From assembly GCF_000024325.1 (NCBI RefSeq), contig NC_013223.1, forward strand, positions 1,860,001 through 1,924,000: a stretch of 64,000 nt of DNA, read 5' to 3'. Each line of letters opens with the position of its first letter. Within the stretch, counting starts at the first letter, position 1. The position numbers and the translations under genes were made by a program. Source of the DNA: Desulfohalobium retbaense DSM 5692 (lineage in GTDB: Bacteria > Desulfobacterota > Desulfovibrionia > Desulfovibrionales > Desulfohalobiaceae). Under the pieces are notes generated by a model. That model was not told the origin of the DNA and searched no databases. It worked only from the letters and a program-made list of their open reading frames with translations. This document shows, in pieces, positions 1 to 7,978 of the stretch.

Positions 1-2247
1 GAAACGACTAGCGAAGCATTTCAGTTGGCATACTCCATTCCTGACTTCTCACCTTCCATGATCGTCCATTCAGGAGGGGGAATACACGCCTACTGGTTTT
101 TTAAAGAGCCATGGATTTTTGATAGTGAGAAGGAGAAAGATAGTGCAAAAAATATGTGGAAGAGTTTCGAAAAAACATTTCATAGGTATGCAAGTGAAAA
201 AGAATGGGAAATTGACACAATCAGCAACATAGATCGTGTCTTGCGAGTTCCAGGAACTTACAACCAAAAGAATGAACCAGCTGTGCAAGCTTGCATCCTT
301 GAGGATAAATCTCAAGAGCTACGATATAACCCTAATGATTTTGAAGAATTCCTAACATTCGCTGATGAATTTCAAAAATCTCCATCTCAAGCAACTAAAG
401 CGAATGAGGAAGATTTTTCACCGGCTGAATTCGAAAAGATCTTCGATCAATGCTCTTTTGTTCAGCACGGATGTACCGAGGCAGAAACCCTGCCGGAACC
501 GGCCTGGTATCCCTTGATTGGCATCCTTGCTCGCTGCGAAGACGGCGAAACTTTGTGTCACGAGCACAGCAGACCGTATCCCCAATACACTTACGAGGAG
601 ACACAGCGAAAAATTGAACATGCGCTGAGGGACGCCGGCCCCCCGACATGCTCTCGGCTTCGAGAGGAATTTCCTGAAATATGCGAGGATTGTCCAAACA
701 GTGTATCAACTCCTCTCCAACTCGGGCGAGCAGCCAACGAAAATCGATCACGCTCTTCGAACCAACGCCAGGGGCGGGGAAATCGGCGGACTTCAGATCA
801 AGACCTGCTTGTCAGTCTCGCCCCGCCAAGCGATCAGATGTTCTATGAGGAAGGCTCTAAGGTGACCACATACATCAGAGTGGAGAGAAAAAACCATTTT
901 GAGATACTACCGGTTAATAGCATGGCTTTCAAACTCCACCTCGCGTACAAATTCAGAGACCAGTATGGCCGCACCCCTGGCGAAACAGCTCTCAACGCAG
1001 CGATCCGACAAATCACCGCAATAGCCTTTGCAGAAGGGGCGGCTCGAAAAACCTTTGTCAGGTCTGGCCACCATGAGGAAAAACTTTATCTAGATCTTTG
1101 CGACGACCAAGGCCAAGTCATTGAAATTGACTCCACGGGCTGGCGAATGACGAAATCAGCCCCTGTCTTGTTTCGGAAATTAGACCACTTGAAACCACTC
1201 CCTGTACCAACTTCAGGAAGCAATATCAATGAACTGATGAACATACTCGATATTGGTCATGAAGAACGAATACTGGTTGTATCTTGGCTATTATCGAGTA
1301 TAAACCCAAAAGTGAACACCCCACTTCTTTATATTCAGGGCGACCCTGGATCTGGAAAATCAACCATTGCAAAAACAATTCAATCCTTAATTGACCCATC
1401 TTCATCCTATGGGATGCATTTACCAAAAGACCCTACAGAACTTTTAAGAGCCTCTTATAACTTTCGGATACTGAATTTTGACAATGTTTCGCGCGTATCT
1501 ATAGATCAATCTAATGCTCTTTGCCAAGCAGTGACCGGCGGCAGCATGTTTAGCCGTAAACTGTATACTGACACAGAGCTAGTTACGTGTTCAGTGAAAA
1601 GCCCAATCATTTTGAACGGTATAGAAAATAGTTTACTTCGGCAAGATGCTATCGACAGATCGATCAGGATACATCTGAAACGTATTCCTAGATATCAACG
1701 CAAAACAGAAGCGGATCTTTTCGAGAACATCTCTAAGTTGCAGCCACTTATTCTGGGAGCACTGTGTGACGCTGCCTCGACCGCTATCGACAAATTGCCT
1801 GCCATCCAACTGGACGAGCTTCCGCGCATGGCGGATTTTGCTCGCTGGGTTTATGCCGCATGCCTAAGTGAGGCTATTCCCTTCACGGCTGAGGAATTCC
1901 GCACTACCTACTTAAATCACGTAAATGACATGGCTAATATAGCGCTGGACCAAGACCCGGTCGCATACCACCTAAAAGATATCGCTTATGAGGATGGTGT
2001 GTGGGAAGGAACAGCGACCGAGTTGCTGGAAAGGCTCAATGACCATGCCAGTGACTCGAGTAAGTCACATCCTCGCTGGCCCAAGAACCCAGCACAGCTT
2101 AGCCAACACATAAACCTCATTCGAGCTCTACTTGAAGAAGCTGGGGTTAAAATCGACAAAGGGCAAAGGAAAAAAGGACAACGGATAATTCGCATCGAAA
2201 CTCTCCACCGAGTGAGAGAAACTATCGAAATCCAAAAGAGTCTCTAA
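1..2247 (+). CDS. Phage/plasmid-type primase-helicase, 5' end outside window
   Basis: The frame is open from base 1, so the true start lies upstream and the N terminus is missing. The visible part opens with a primase-like SGGGIHAYWFF motif, typical of RepB/AEP-type primase domains. A Cys/His-rich stretch follows (C-x6-C-x-H, then PEICEDCP). A P-loop ATPase domain has Walker A GDPGSGKST near base 1345 and a Walker B-like ILNFDN near 1470. The C-terminal part is helical and basic. This layout fits replication proteins of phages, satellites and integrative plasmids, which prime and unwind the element's own DNA. AT content is higher than in the host genes to the right. The family is clear; the exact replicon type is not. 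Confidence 0.8.
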   Translation, partial: ETTSEAFQLAYSIPDFSPSMIVHSGGGIHAYWFFKEPWIFDSEKEKDSAKNMWKSFEKTFHRYASEKEWEIDTISNIDRVLRVPGTYNQKNEPAVQACILEDKSQELRYNPNDFEEFLTFADEFQKSPSQATKANEEDFSPAEFEKIFDQCSFVQHGCTEAETLPEPAWYPLIGILARCEDGETLCHEHSRPYPQYTYEETQRKIEHALRDAGPPTCSRLREEFPEICEDCPNSVSTPLQLGRAANENRSRSSNQRQGRGNRRTSDQDLLVSLAPPSDQMFYEEGSKVTTYIRVERKNHFEILPVNSMAFKLHLAYKFRDQYGRTPGETALNAAIRQITAIAFAEGAARKTFVRSGHHEEKLYLDLCDDQGQVIEIDSTGWRMTKSAPVLFRKLDHLKPLPVPTSGSNINELMNILDIGHEERILVVSWLLSSINPKVNTPLLYIQGDPGSGKSTIAKTIQSLIDPSSSYGMHLPKDPTELLRASYNFRILNFDNVSRVSIDQSNALCQAVTGGSMFSRKLYTDTELVTCSVKSPIILNGIENSLLRQDAIDRSIRIHLKRIPRYQRKTEADLFENISKLQPLILGALCDAASTAIDKLPAIQLDELPRMADFARWVYAACLSEAIPFTAEEFRTTYLNHVNDMANIALDQDPVAYHLKDIAYEDGVWEGTATELLERLNDHASDSSKSHPRWPKNPAQLSQHINLIRALLEEAGVKIDKGQRKKGQRIIRIETLHRVRETIEIQKSL

Positions 2248-2269
2248 CCCACCCAACCGGGTCAGCACT

Positions 2270-2312
2270 GGGACAGGGGAGGACAATCCTTGTTCTTCCC
2301 CTGTCCCTTTTT
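2270..2312 (+). terminator. Terminator after primase gene
   Basis: An 11-bp stem (GGGACAGGGGA with TCCCCTGTCCC) is followed by a T-rich tail. It lies 23 bases after the primase stop codon. Confidence 0.8.
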
Positions 2313-2407
2313 ATTTATCTGTAAATACAAGTAAAAATCCAATAATGACAGCATGGACAGCAAAAAATCCCAACCCTTTCCTCTTTTCCACTCCTTCTTC
2401 TCCCCCT

Positions 2408-2438
2408 CCCCCTCTTTTTTTTGACCAAAAAGAGGGGG
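2408..2438. terminator. 12-bp hairpin between convergent genes
   Basis: A perfect 12-bp stem (CCCCCTCTTTTT with AAAAAGAGGGGG) closes a 7-base loop. It lies between the convergent primase and small-terminase genes, in the 2248-2554 gap, which otherwise holds only pyrimidine-rich sequence. It could act as a two-way terminator, although neither side has a clean U tract. Confidence 0.5.
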
Positions 2439-2554
2439 ATTTCCCCGTCACCGCTGTCATATCAAAATAAATCAAAAAGTTACCGAAAAACAGCCCCGTC
2501 CTGTAGCTGTCCCTTGCTGTCTCTGGTCGCCTTAGAGCGCCTAGTTCAATGTCT

Positions 2555-3058
2555 TCATTCCAAGCCCTTTTCGGGCTCTGTTGGCGTTTGCTCCTGCCCT
2601 CCTGGGCGATGTGCCATTTGCTCATTATACCATTGGCGCCACTCGTTCATATCCTTGGGCTCTGGGGGCATACAGGCCAATGTCCGTTCTTCGATGGAGT
2701 TGCTGACCCGGGCGGTGACTTCCTGGTCAAACTTGTCCTGCCAGCCGAAGTTGTTCTTCAAATCGAAAATGAGCCCGGTGCAGTTGCTCTGCCGCATGAT
2801 GAGCTGCTCACTTCGCTGCTCCTCGATCCGGAGCTTAGCCCTTTTTATCGTGTTTACGAATTCGGGCTTCCCCTCATAATCCCATAGCGACTTGCGGGTG
2901 CTAAACCCCAGCGCCCTCGCGAGCCCAGGCACAGTGTAGGGCCTGTTTTCGGCATCACACCGCAAAAAATACTCGTCAATAGAAGTGGCCATCTCCTCAG
3001 GGCTCTCAAAACTCGGTGGGCGTCCCACATTTCTTGGCGTATCCGGACTGGTGCTCAT
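2555..3058 (-). CDS. Phage DNA-packaging protein gp3-like (small terminase subunit)
   Basis: A 167-residue protein. The segment from about residue 38 to 105 (TVPGLARALGFSTRKSLWDY, then an RAKLRIEEQRSEQL helix and GLIFDLKNNFGW) matches what I know of the GP3_package family of small terminase subunits, which recognise DNA for packaging into a phage head. The RBS AGGAGGGGG precedes the ATG. No large terminase, portal or capsid gene is visible, and downstream lies only the convergent primase gene. A small terminase beside a primase is the pairing seen in phage satellites such as SaPI/PICI elements, but it could equally be a prophage remnant. Confidence 0.75.
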   Translation of the reverse strand: MSTSPDTPRNVGRPPSFESPEEMATSIDEYFLRCDAENRPYTVPGLARALGFSTRKSLWDYEGKPEFVNTIKRAKLRIEEQRSEQLIMRQSNCTGLIFDLKNNFGWQDKFDQEVTARVSNSIEERTLACMPPEPKDMNEWRQWYNEQMAHRPGGQEQTPTEPEKGLE

Positions 3059-3099
3059 GCGCCCCCTCCTGTGTTTGCCTTGTGTTTAGCTATCAAATA

Positions 3100-3119
3100 A
3101 CAATAATTATTACTATTGT
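3100..3119. promoter_or_regulatory. Candidate operator in the divergent terS/ssb promoter region
   Basis: ACAATA and TATTGT form an inverted repeat with an 8-base AT centre, inside the most AT-rich part of the 3059-3366 gap. A second short palindrome, CCCCTAAATAGGGG, lies at 3182-3195. The gap separates divergent genes, so repressor control of both directions is plausible. The rest of the gap is pyrimidine-rich with no gene. Confidence 0.4.
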
Positions 3120-3366
3120 CTACTAAAATAATACAAATTTGAAAACCTGTTGCCGGGGAGACATGTATATTATGCCCTTTACCCCTAAATAGGGGGTCAA
3201 ACCCTTATTCGTCCCCCTCTTCCGGCTTCAGTTACAAGCCTCCCAGTCGGCAGTCTGCGTTGCTCGCCCTCCCTCTCTTCCTCTACCGCCTTCGCTTTTT
3301 CCTTACGCCTCGTTTTTTATTGGTCCCGCTTGCAGGTCTGAATCACTTATTCAAAAGGAGGCTTTT

Positions 3367-3888
3367 ATGACATCGCAGACAGCAATCTATTCATCCTGCC
3401 AGGACATCATTCGTGACGACTACACATGGCGGCGGTTCACAAATTGCTGGACCGGCAAACCAGACTATGCCCTCTATTTTCCGGAGACCCCGGTGCACGA
3501 GGACATGGTCCTGCCATCCATGTACGTCACCTCGGTGGCAATCAATCATGAAGACGAGTCAGTGACCTGGCACAAAATCCGTTTCTACGGCGAACTGGCC
3601 GACCACGCCAACGAAGCCATGAAAAAGCGCAGCATGGTCGCCCGGCTCAGCGCTGAAGGCCATGTTCGAACTCGGAATTTCATCGATAAGGAAGGCAATG
3701 AACGAGAAGAGCAGTACACGGTCATAGGCAGCGCCAAGCGGCTCAAAGTCCATGAGATCCACGAGCACCTCGGCTCTGAGGCTTCTGATCCCTTTGCGGC
3801 TGCTATGGACACCCCCCCGGTCGACTCCGTACCTGTCTCGCAGTCCAGTGCCCCCACCTCGAGCGAACTGGACGACATCCCATTTTAA
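3367..3888 (+). CDS. ssb: Single-stranded DNA-binding protein (SSB-like)
   Basis: A 173-residue protein. The central part, with VTSVAINHEDESVTWHKIRF and a later FIDKEGNEREEQYTVI strand pair, looks like an OB fold. The C terminus is a low-complexity Ser/Pro/Thr linker ending in DDIPF, the acidic tip by which bacterial and phage SSBs recruit partner proteins. It probably coats ssDNA during replication or recombination of the element. It has a strong RBS (AAAAGGAGG) and heads a same-strand run to 6769 that includes Gp157 and Sak4-like genes. The N-terminal part is diverged from host SSB, so this is a phage-type copy. Confidence 0.75.
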   Translation: MTSQTAIYSSCQDIIRDDYTWRRFTNCWTGKPDYALYFPETPVHEDMVLPSMYVTSVAINHEDESVTWHKIRFYGELADHANEAMKKRSMVARLSAEGHVRTRNFIDKEGNEREEQYTVIGSAKRLKVHEIHEHLGSEASDPFAAAMDTPPVDSVPVSQSSAPTSSELDDIPF

Positions 3889-3916
3889 CCGCACCCCAAA
3901 CATCCACGACGCACCA

Positions 3917-3948
3917 GCCCGGCCGATGAAAAGGCCGGGCTTTTTTTT
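3917..3948 (+). terminator. Terminator after ssb
   Basis: GCCCGGCC and GGCCGGGC form an 8-bp stem followed by eight T residues. It lies 28 bases after the ssb stop and before the next gene of the same run. Confidence 0.8.
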
Positions 3949-3973
3949 CACCTCATCAACAAAGGAGAGAACT

Positions 3974-4270
3974 ATGGCCAAGGTAACAGTCACCAAATGT
4001 GATCAATGCGGTGCTGAGCTCAAAAATGATGCGCTGAGACGCTCCCTGTTGGGCGATGTTCATCATATCCATGTCACCGGCCAAATCCTTGCCGAAAACA
4101 CTGAGAAGGGCGCTGTGGAGCTGCACGCGGCCGATCAGCCAGGTTTGGACTTTTGCAATGATTATTGCCTGAAAACCTGGCTTCGCGAGCGTCGCAACGA
4201 GGCAAGTGAACAGGGCGGCTCAGGTTTAAACGAAGCAACGGTGGTCCAATTGCTGGAAGAAACTGCTTAA
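3974..4270 (+). CDS. Small two-zinc-knuckle protein, function unknown
   Basis: A 98-residue protein starting at ATG 3974 behind AAAGGAGAG. It has an N-terminal CDQC pair near residues 8-11 and a C-terminal FCNDYCLKTW motif near residues 60-70, each resembling half of a zinc site. It is not recognised as a named family. It sits between ssb and a DUF932-like gene, so a role in handling element DNA is possible but only inferred. A longer in-frame ORF upstream (from 3752) overlaps ssb in another frame and is not used here. Confidence 0.65.
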   Translation: MAKVTVTKCDQCGAELKNDALRRSLLGDVHHIHVTGQILAENTEKGAVELHAADQPGLDFCNDYCLKTWLRERRNEASEQGGSGLNEATVVQLLEETA

Positions 4271-4285
4271 TTGCAAGGAGGAATT

Positions 4286-5017
4286 ATGCGCGCCAACCAA
4301 GTAACCGAAGCAGAAGTCCGAGCCGTTCCTGTCGTGCCCGGCACGGCAACCTGGAATCCAGTGCCCCACAACCAGGTCATCGATACCGTGGAAACCGCTA
4401 TCTCACGCCAGGGGTTGGGCATTGTCCGCAAACGGTTCGAACTGACCCAAGACGGGGCCAACGTCTTTGCCTCCTATCGCTTGGACCAGAGCAGGAATGG
4501 TTCGAGCTGGGAGATCGGGTTTCGTAATTCGGTGGCCAAGAAATTCGCGGTGGGGATTACGGCGGGGACGTTTACCATAGTCTGTTCCAACTTGGTCTTC
4601 ACCGGTGACTTCCTCGAATTCAGACGCCACACCAAAGGGCTTGATCTCGACGAACTCCGGGCCATCGCCAACCGGGCCCTGCTTGGGACCATCAGCCGCC
4701 TGCAATCCCTGGAACAGTGGCAGGAGGGGCTCAAAGCAAAGCCGCTCCCCCGGCGGGACATGCAGTGTTTGACCTATGAGGCCTTGCAGCGTGGCGCCTT
4801 CCCGGGAGGGCGTTTCAGCCGTTTTGTCGAGGCCTACGAGGATGAGGCCAGCCGCCACGGACAGAGTCTGTACAGCTTCCACGGGGCACTAACACAGACT
4901 ATCCGGGACCAGTCCCTAAACCAGATCAGTCACCGCTCCAGGATCATCAACGACTTGGTCGAGACCTATCGCTTGCCCGCCCCAGGCGGAGCTATCGCCC
5001 TGCCTCCAGCTGCGTAG
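4286..5017 (+). CDS. DUF932-like phage/plasmid protein
   Basis: A 243-residue protein. ATG 4286 follows AAGGAGG by seven bases and is preferred over the TTG at 4271. The sequence resembles DUF932 proteins of phages and plasmids in layout: an N-terminal 'what to test' segment with VPHNQVIDTVE, then RYRLDQSRNGSSWEIGFRNS and a GTFTIVCSNLVF core, then a helical tail. The biochemical role of this family is not established to my knowledge. The gene lies within the SSB-Gp157-Sak4 run and overlaps no neighbour. Confidence 0.6.
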   Translation: MRANQVTEAEVRAVPVVPGTATWNPVPHNQVIDTVETAISRQGLGIVRKRFELTQDGANVFASYRLDQSRNGSSWEIGFRNSVAKKFAVGITAGTFTIVCSNLVFTGDFLEFRRHTKGLDLDELRAIANRALLGTISRLQSLEQWQEGLKAKPLPRRDMQCLTYEALQRGAFPGGRFSRFVEAYEDEASRHGQSLYSFHGALTQTIRDQSLNQISHRSRIINDLVETYRLPAPGGAIALPPAA

Positions 5018-5048
5018 TTCATCCCTTCCCACTCTCAGGAGGTCTGCC

Positions 5049-5249
5049 ATGACCAGCGCACAAGCCCAGCAGTACCAAAGCGCCGTGGCCCTGTGGGCAC
5101 TCTTGCGCCCCTACAGCGGTCTCAAGCTCCAGCTCGACTGTGGGCACCATGTGACATTGTGTCCGGGCCACCCCTTGGTCAACGACATCGTCATCCGGCA
5201 AAGCGCTAGGCGCCTTGTCTGCCCCAGTTGCGCCTACACCGGCATGTAA
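5049..5249 (+). CDS. Small Cys-rich hypothetical protein
   Basis: A 66-residue protein with a good RBS (AGGAGG, 7 bases before ATG). The C-terminal half has LDCGHHVTLCPGH and then CPSC, giving a C-x-x-H...C-x-x-H/C-x-x-C arrangement likely to bind zinc. No named family is recognised. It lies between the DUF932-like and Gp157 genes and ends just before a terminator. Confidence 0.6.
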   Translation: MTSAQAQQYQSAVALWALLRPYSGLKLQLDCGHHVTLCPGHPLVNDIVIRQSARRLVCPSCAYTGM

Positions 5250-5256
5250 CCATCTG

Positions 5257-5285
5257 GCCCGGGGATCGTCCCCCGGGCTTTTTTT
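5257..5285 (+). terminator. Terminator within the recombination run
   Basis: GCCCGGGG and CCCCGGGC form an 8-bp stem followed by a run of T. The Gp157 RBS begins a few bases downstream. Confidence 0.75.
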
Positions 5286-5299
5286 AAAAGGAGGATACC

Positions 5300-5791
5300 A
5301 TGACCAATCTCGCCGCGATTGAACACGAAATCAGTACCATCCTGACCGTAGCTGATGAATTGGATGGGGAGCAACAAGAGGTCGCTCTGGATTATCTGCG
5401 CGATCTGGGCATCCAGGAGGAGGCCAAGGTCGACGGGATATCCTTTGCGGTTCGCAAGCGCAAAAACGAAATCGAATGGCTCAAGACCGAGGAGAAGCGA
5501 ATCAAGGCCAGACGGCAAGCCATAGAGAACCGCCTGGAAGGATTTCGGGAGTATCTGCGCTGGCTCATGGAGGAAAATGGGCTCCAGCGCCTCAAGGGCC
5601 GCCTGGGGTCCATCAGCTTGCGTAATGTGGACTCCGTCCAGGTCCGTAGCCTGGGCGAGGTCCCCCGGGAATTTGTCGAAGAGGTGGTGACGTACAAAGC
5701 GAGAAAGCGGGAGATCCTGAACGCGCTGAAGGCCGGAGAGGCTATCCCCGGTGCGTCCTTACATACCCGCAAGGTCGCTTACATCAGATAA
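5300..5791 (+). CDS. Siphovirus Gp157-family protein
   Basis: A 163-residue, strongly helical and charged protein. The central KRKNEIEWLKTEEKRIKARR coiled region followed by ENRLEGFREYLRWLMEENG is the pattern of the Gp157 family of phage proteins. The family is commonly found beside single-strand annealing or recombination genes, and its exact job is not settled. Here it lies directly upstream of a Sak4-like ATPase (12 bases between them), which supports the assignment. It has a strong RBS (AAAGGAGG). Confidence 0.75.
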   Translation: MTNLAAIEHEISTILTVADELDGEQQEVALDYLRDLGIQEEAKVDGISFAVRKRKNEIEWLKTEEKRIKARRQAIENRLEGFREYLRWLMEENGLQRLKGRLGSISLRNVDSVQVRSLGEVPREFVEEVVTYKARKREILNALKAGEAIPGASLHTRKVAYIR

Positions 5792-5803
5792 AGGAGGATC
5801 GAT

Positions 5804-6769
5804 ATGTTTCGGACAGCAAAACGGCAGCAGGCGAAATTACGGTTGGCCTTAGTCGGTCCCTCAGGCAGCGGCAAAACCTATAGCAGTCTTTTGTTGGCCA
5901 AGGGTCTGGGTGGCAAGGTGGCCATGATCGACACCGAGCGCGGGTCAGGGGAACTTTACGCCGATTTGGTGGACTATGACGTGCAGCAACTGAGCCCGCC
6001 CTTTGAGCCCCAAGCCTACATCAACGCCCTGAACGAAGCTGAGGCGGCAGGGTACGAGATCCTGATCATCGACTCCCTGTCCCACGCCTGGGCCGGCCAG
6101 GGAGGGGTGTTAGAGATCGTAGACAAAGCCAACAAGGTCATGCGCAACAACTTTGCGGCTTGGCGGGAGGCCACGCCCCAGCATAACGCCCTGGTCGACG
6201 CCATGCTCCAATCCGGTCTGCACCTGATCGTGACCATGCGCACCAAAACCCACTACGATATGCTCAAGGATGAGAAGACCGGAAAGGTGAGGCCGGTAAA
6301 GGTCGGTCTGGCACCCGTTCAGCGCGACGGGCTGGAGTATGAGTTCACTACCGTGCTCGACCTCTCGGTGGAGGGCCACATCGCCGTGGCCAGTAAAGAC
6401 CGAACCGGGCTTTTTGACGGGGATTTTTTTAAACCGCATGAACAGACGGGCGAAGGTTTACGTCAGTGGCTGGATGGCTCAGGCCATGAGCAGAAAAAAC
6501 CTGAAGTTGAAATTCTCAAACTGCTCAAGGGCGAGGTGGGGGATAAACATTACGAGGGAATAAATCAGATATTGGAGAAGCTTCGGGCCTTAGGTCTAGC
6601 TGAGCATGTAAGCGAGTATGAGCAATACCTCCAGAAAAAGTACACCGCCAGTCTGAAGGAGCTCTCATCCGACCAGATTGGGGACCAGTTGGAGAACCTC
6701 AATCGCTGCGAACAAGATTCCCAATTATTGCAGCGCTTGCAGAACTACCTGTGTAGCCTTGCGGCATAA
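5804..6769 (+). CDS. Sak4-like RecA-fold ATPase (phage recombinase)
   Basis: A 321-residue protein. Walker A GPSGSGKT lies near residues 18-25, an MIDTERGSGELY strand follows, and Walker B ILIIDSLSHAW lies near residue 86. These mark the AAA_24/Sak4 group of RecA-like phage ATPases, which with a cognate SSB promote single-strand annealing and strand exchange. The C-terminal 90 residues are helical and probably an accessory domain. It follows Gp157 and lies downstream of an SSB with an intact acidic tip, so an SSB-Gp157-Sak4 annealing module is a reasonable inference. RBS AAAGGAGG. Confidence 0.8.
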   Translation: MFRTAKRQQAKLRLALVGPSGSGKTYSSLLLAKGLGGKVAMIDTERGSGELYADLVDYDVQQLSPPFEPQAYINALNEAEAAGYEILIIDSLSHAWAGQGGVLEIVDKANKVMRNNFAAWREATPQHNALVDAMLQSGLHLIVTMRTKTHYDMLKDEKTGKVRPVKVGLAPVQRDGLEYEFTTVLDLSVEGHIAVASKDRTGLFDGDFFKPHEQTGEGLRQWLDGSGHEQKKPEVEILKLLKGEVGDKHYEGINQILEKLRALGLAEHVSEYEQYLQKKYTASLKELSSDQIGDQLENLNRCEQDSQLLQRLQNYLCSLAA

Positions 6770-6773
6770 AACG

Positions 6774-6811
6774 AGCCCTTCCTGAGGAAGTTTCTCAGGG
6801 AGGGCTATTTT
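6774..6811 (+). terminator. Terminator after the Sak4-like gene
   Basis: AGCCCTTCCTGAG pairs with CTCAGGGAGGGCT (one G-T pair) and is followed by TATTTTTTA. It begins five bases after the stop codon. Confidence 0.8.
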
Positions 6812-6851
6812 TTAAGCAGGCCATGTGCAAGTTATGCATATAATCCATACT

Positions 6852-6892
6852 TTATCCACAAATAAGAAATGCTTTCCACAGACTTTTCCACA
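6852..6892 (+). other. Cluster of three DnaA-box-like 9-mers
   Basis: TTATCCACA (6852-6860), CTTTCCACA (6872-6880) and TTTTCCACA (6884-6892) lie in the same orientation, followed by A8 and further AT-rich DNA. The first is the canonical DnaA box and the third fits TTWTNCACA. They sit in the 6770-7119 gap, which holds no convincing gene. A replication origin or DnaA-titrating site of the element is possible; three boxes do not prove it. Confidence 0.4.
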
Positions 6893-7119
6893 AAAAAAAT
6901 GCCCAATTCCATACGCATTGGGTATGAAACTGGGTACCAAGCTTGACCATAGACTGAAATGGTTGAAAAAAAACGCTCGAGATGTAACGGGTCAGCAAAT
7001 GCCAATTAACCATGCGCTATCAAGTGCTTTTGCAAAAAATATAGCCCCCCCCGAAACCTGGACAGGATATTAAGGCGACACTACCCGCAACAAAAACCTG
7101 TTCAGAAAAGGGGGAGCAC

Positions 7120-7356
7120 ATGGCTCAGCGAAAGAAGCACGGCCCCAATTTCAAAGCCAAGGTCGCCCTAGAGGCAGTCAAAGGCGATCAGGCCATGGCC
7201 GAGTTGGCCAGCAATTGGGGTGTTCATCCTACTCAGACCACCAATTGGAAGAGGCATCTGCTGGATGAGCTACCGGAACTTCTCAAGAATAAAGACAAAA
7301 AAGCAAAGATTCCAGTGCCCTGCAGGATGCGCTACACCAGGAAATCGGTTAGCTGA
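7120..7356 (+). pseudogene. IS3-family transposase OrfA remnant
   Basis: The start (KHGPNFKAKVALEAVKGD, then WGVHPTQTTNWK) is the helix-turn-helix OrfA of IS3-type elements. Near 7308 the true frame leaves this ORF: the next frame reads DSSALQDALHQEIG, hits a TAG where Gln is expected, and continues LKVELDWLKKKSG. So there is one frameshift and one stop. The element is dead. It marks a past insertion between the phage-type module and the cas region. Confidence 0.8.
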
Positions 7357-7392
7357 AGGTTGAGCTAGACTGGCTCAAAAAAAAATCTGGAA

Positions 7393-7665
7393 TTGGACTT
7401 TGAGGCCAAGCGCGGCGCCATTAACCTCGGGCTCTCTGAAATTCCGGGTTATCGACAATGCGAACTGCTAGGGCTAAACAGATCCAGCTATTACTACCAG
7501 CCCCGGCGGAACACGAGCCGCAACGAACACTTCATGTGTTTCATTGACGAGCAGTACCCCCGGACGCCTTTTTACGGCAGCCCCAAAATAACGCAATGGC
7601 TCCGGTGGCAAAAAGGAAAAATGGTCAACCATAAGCGTGTGGTCGTAGTTACAACCCAAAATTGA
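7393..7665 (+). pseudogene. IS3-family transposase OrfB fragment
   Basis: The N-terminal part of an IS3 OrfB is visible (LGLNRSSYYYQPR, then FIDEQYPRTPFYGSPKIT). The DDE catalytic core is absent, because the reading frame changes to unrelated sequence after about 7625. It pairs with the broken OrfA upstream, and the nine-A run at 7377-7385 is where such elements normally shift frame. Confidence 0.75.
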
Positions 7666-7978
7666 TCAGGCGTGATAACGCAAATCTGACCACCCCCTGG
7701 GGTGTTTCAGGGTAGCCTCCCCCACCCCCTCGGGGTGGGGAGCTTAGGGGGCATCTCACAGTCCTCCCACCGGTAGGGTCTTCCATCTTAACTGACCCCA
7801 AATTTTGTCTAGACAATGGGGGAAACTGTATCCCCTGGCGCAGTGGGGCGGATTGGAAAGATACGACCACCGATAGCTTTAACAATTTAACTTCTCATTT
7901 TTTTTCAACAAAAGACTTCAGCCGAACGTAAAAAGTAACGACTGAGTCAAGGCCTTAAGGCCCAAAGGAGTAATACTT
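7666..7978. other. Gene-free scar between IS remnant and membrane-protein genes
   Basis: No gene is supported here. The stretch holds a GC-rich hairpin (CCACCCCCTCGGGGTGGGG, about 7720-7740). It also has a segment, ACTGACCCCAAATTTTGTC near 7794-7812, that looks like a transposon terminus. It is probably debris of further insertions; the family cannot be named. Confidence 0.35.

Noticed and set aside
6825-7073. 82-residue ORF over the DnaA boxes
   Set aside because: No RBS, low-complexity Lys-rich translation and no family features.
7666-7978. Named insertion-sequence ends
   Set aside because: Fragments look transposon-like but do not allow a family to be assigned with confidence.
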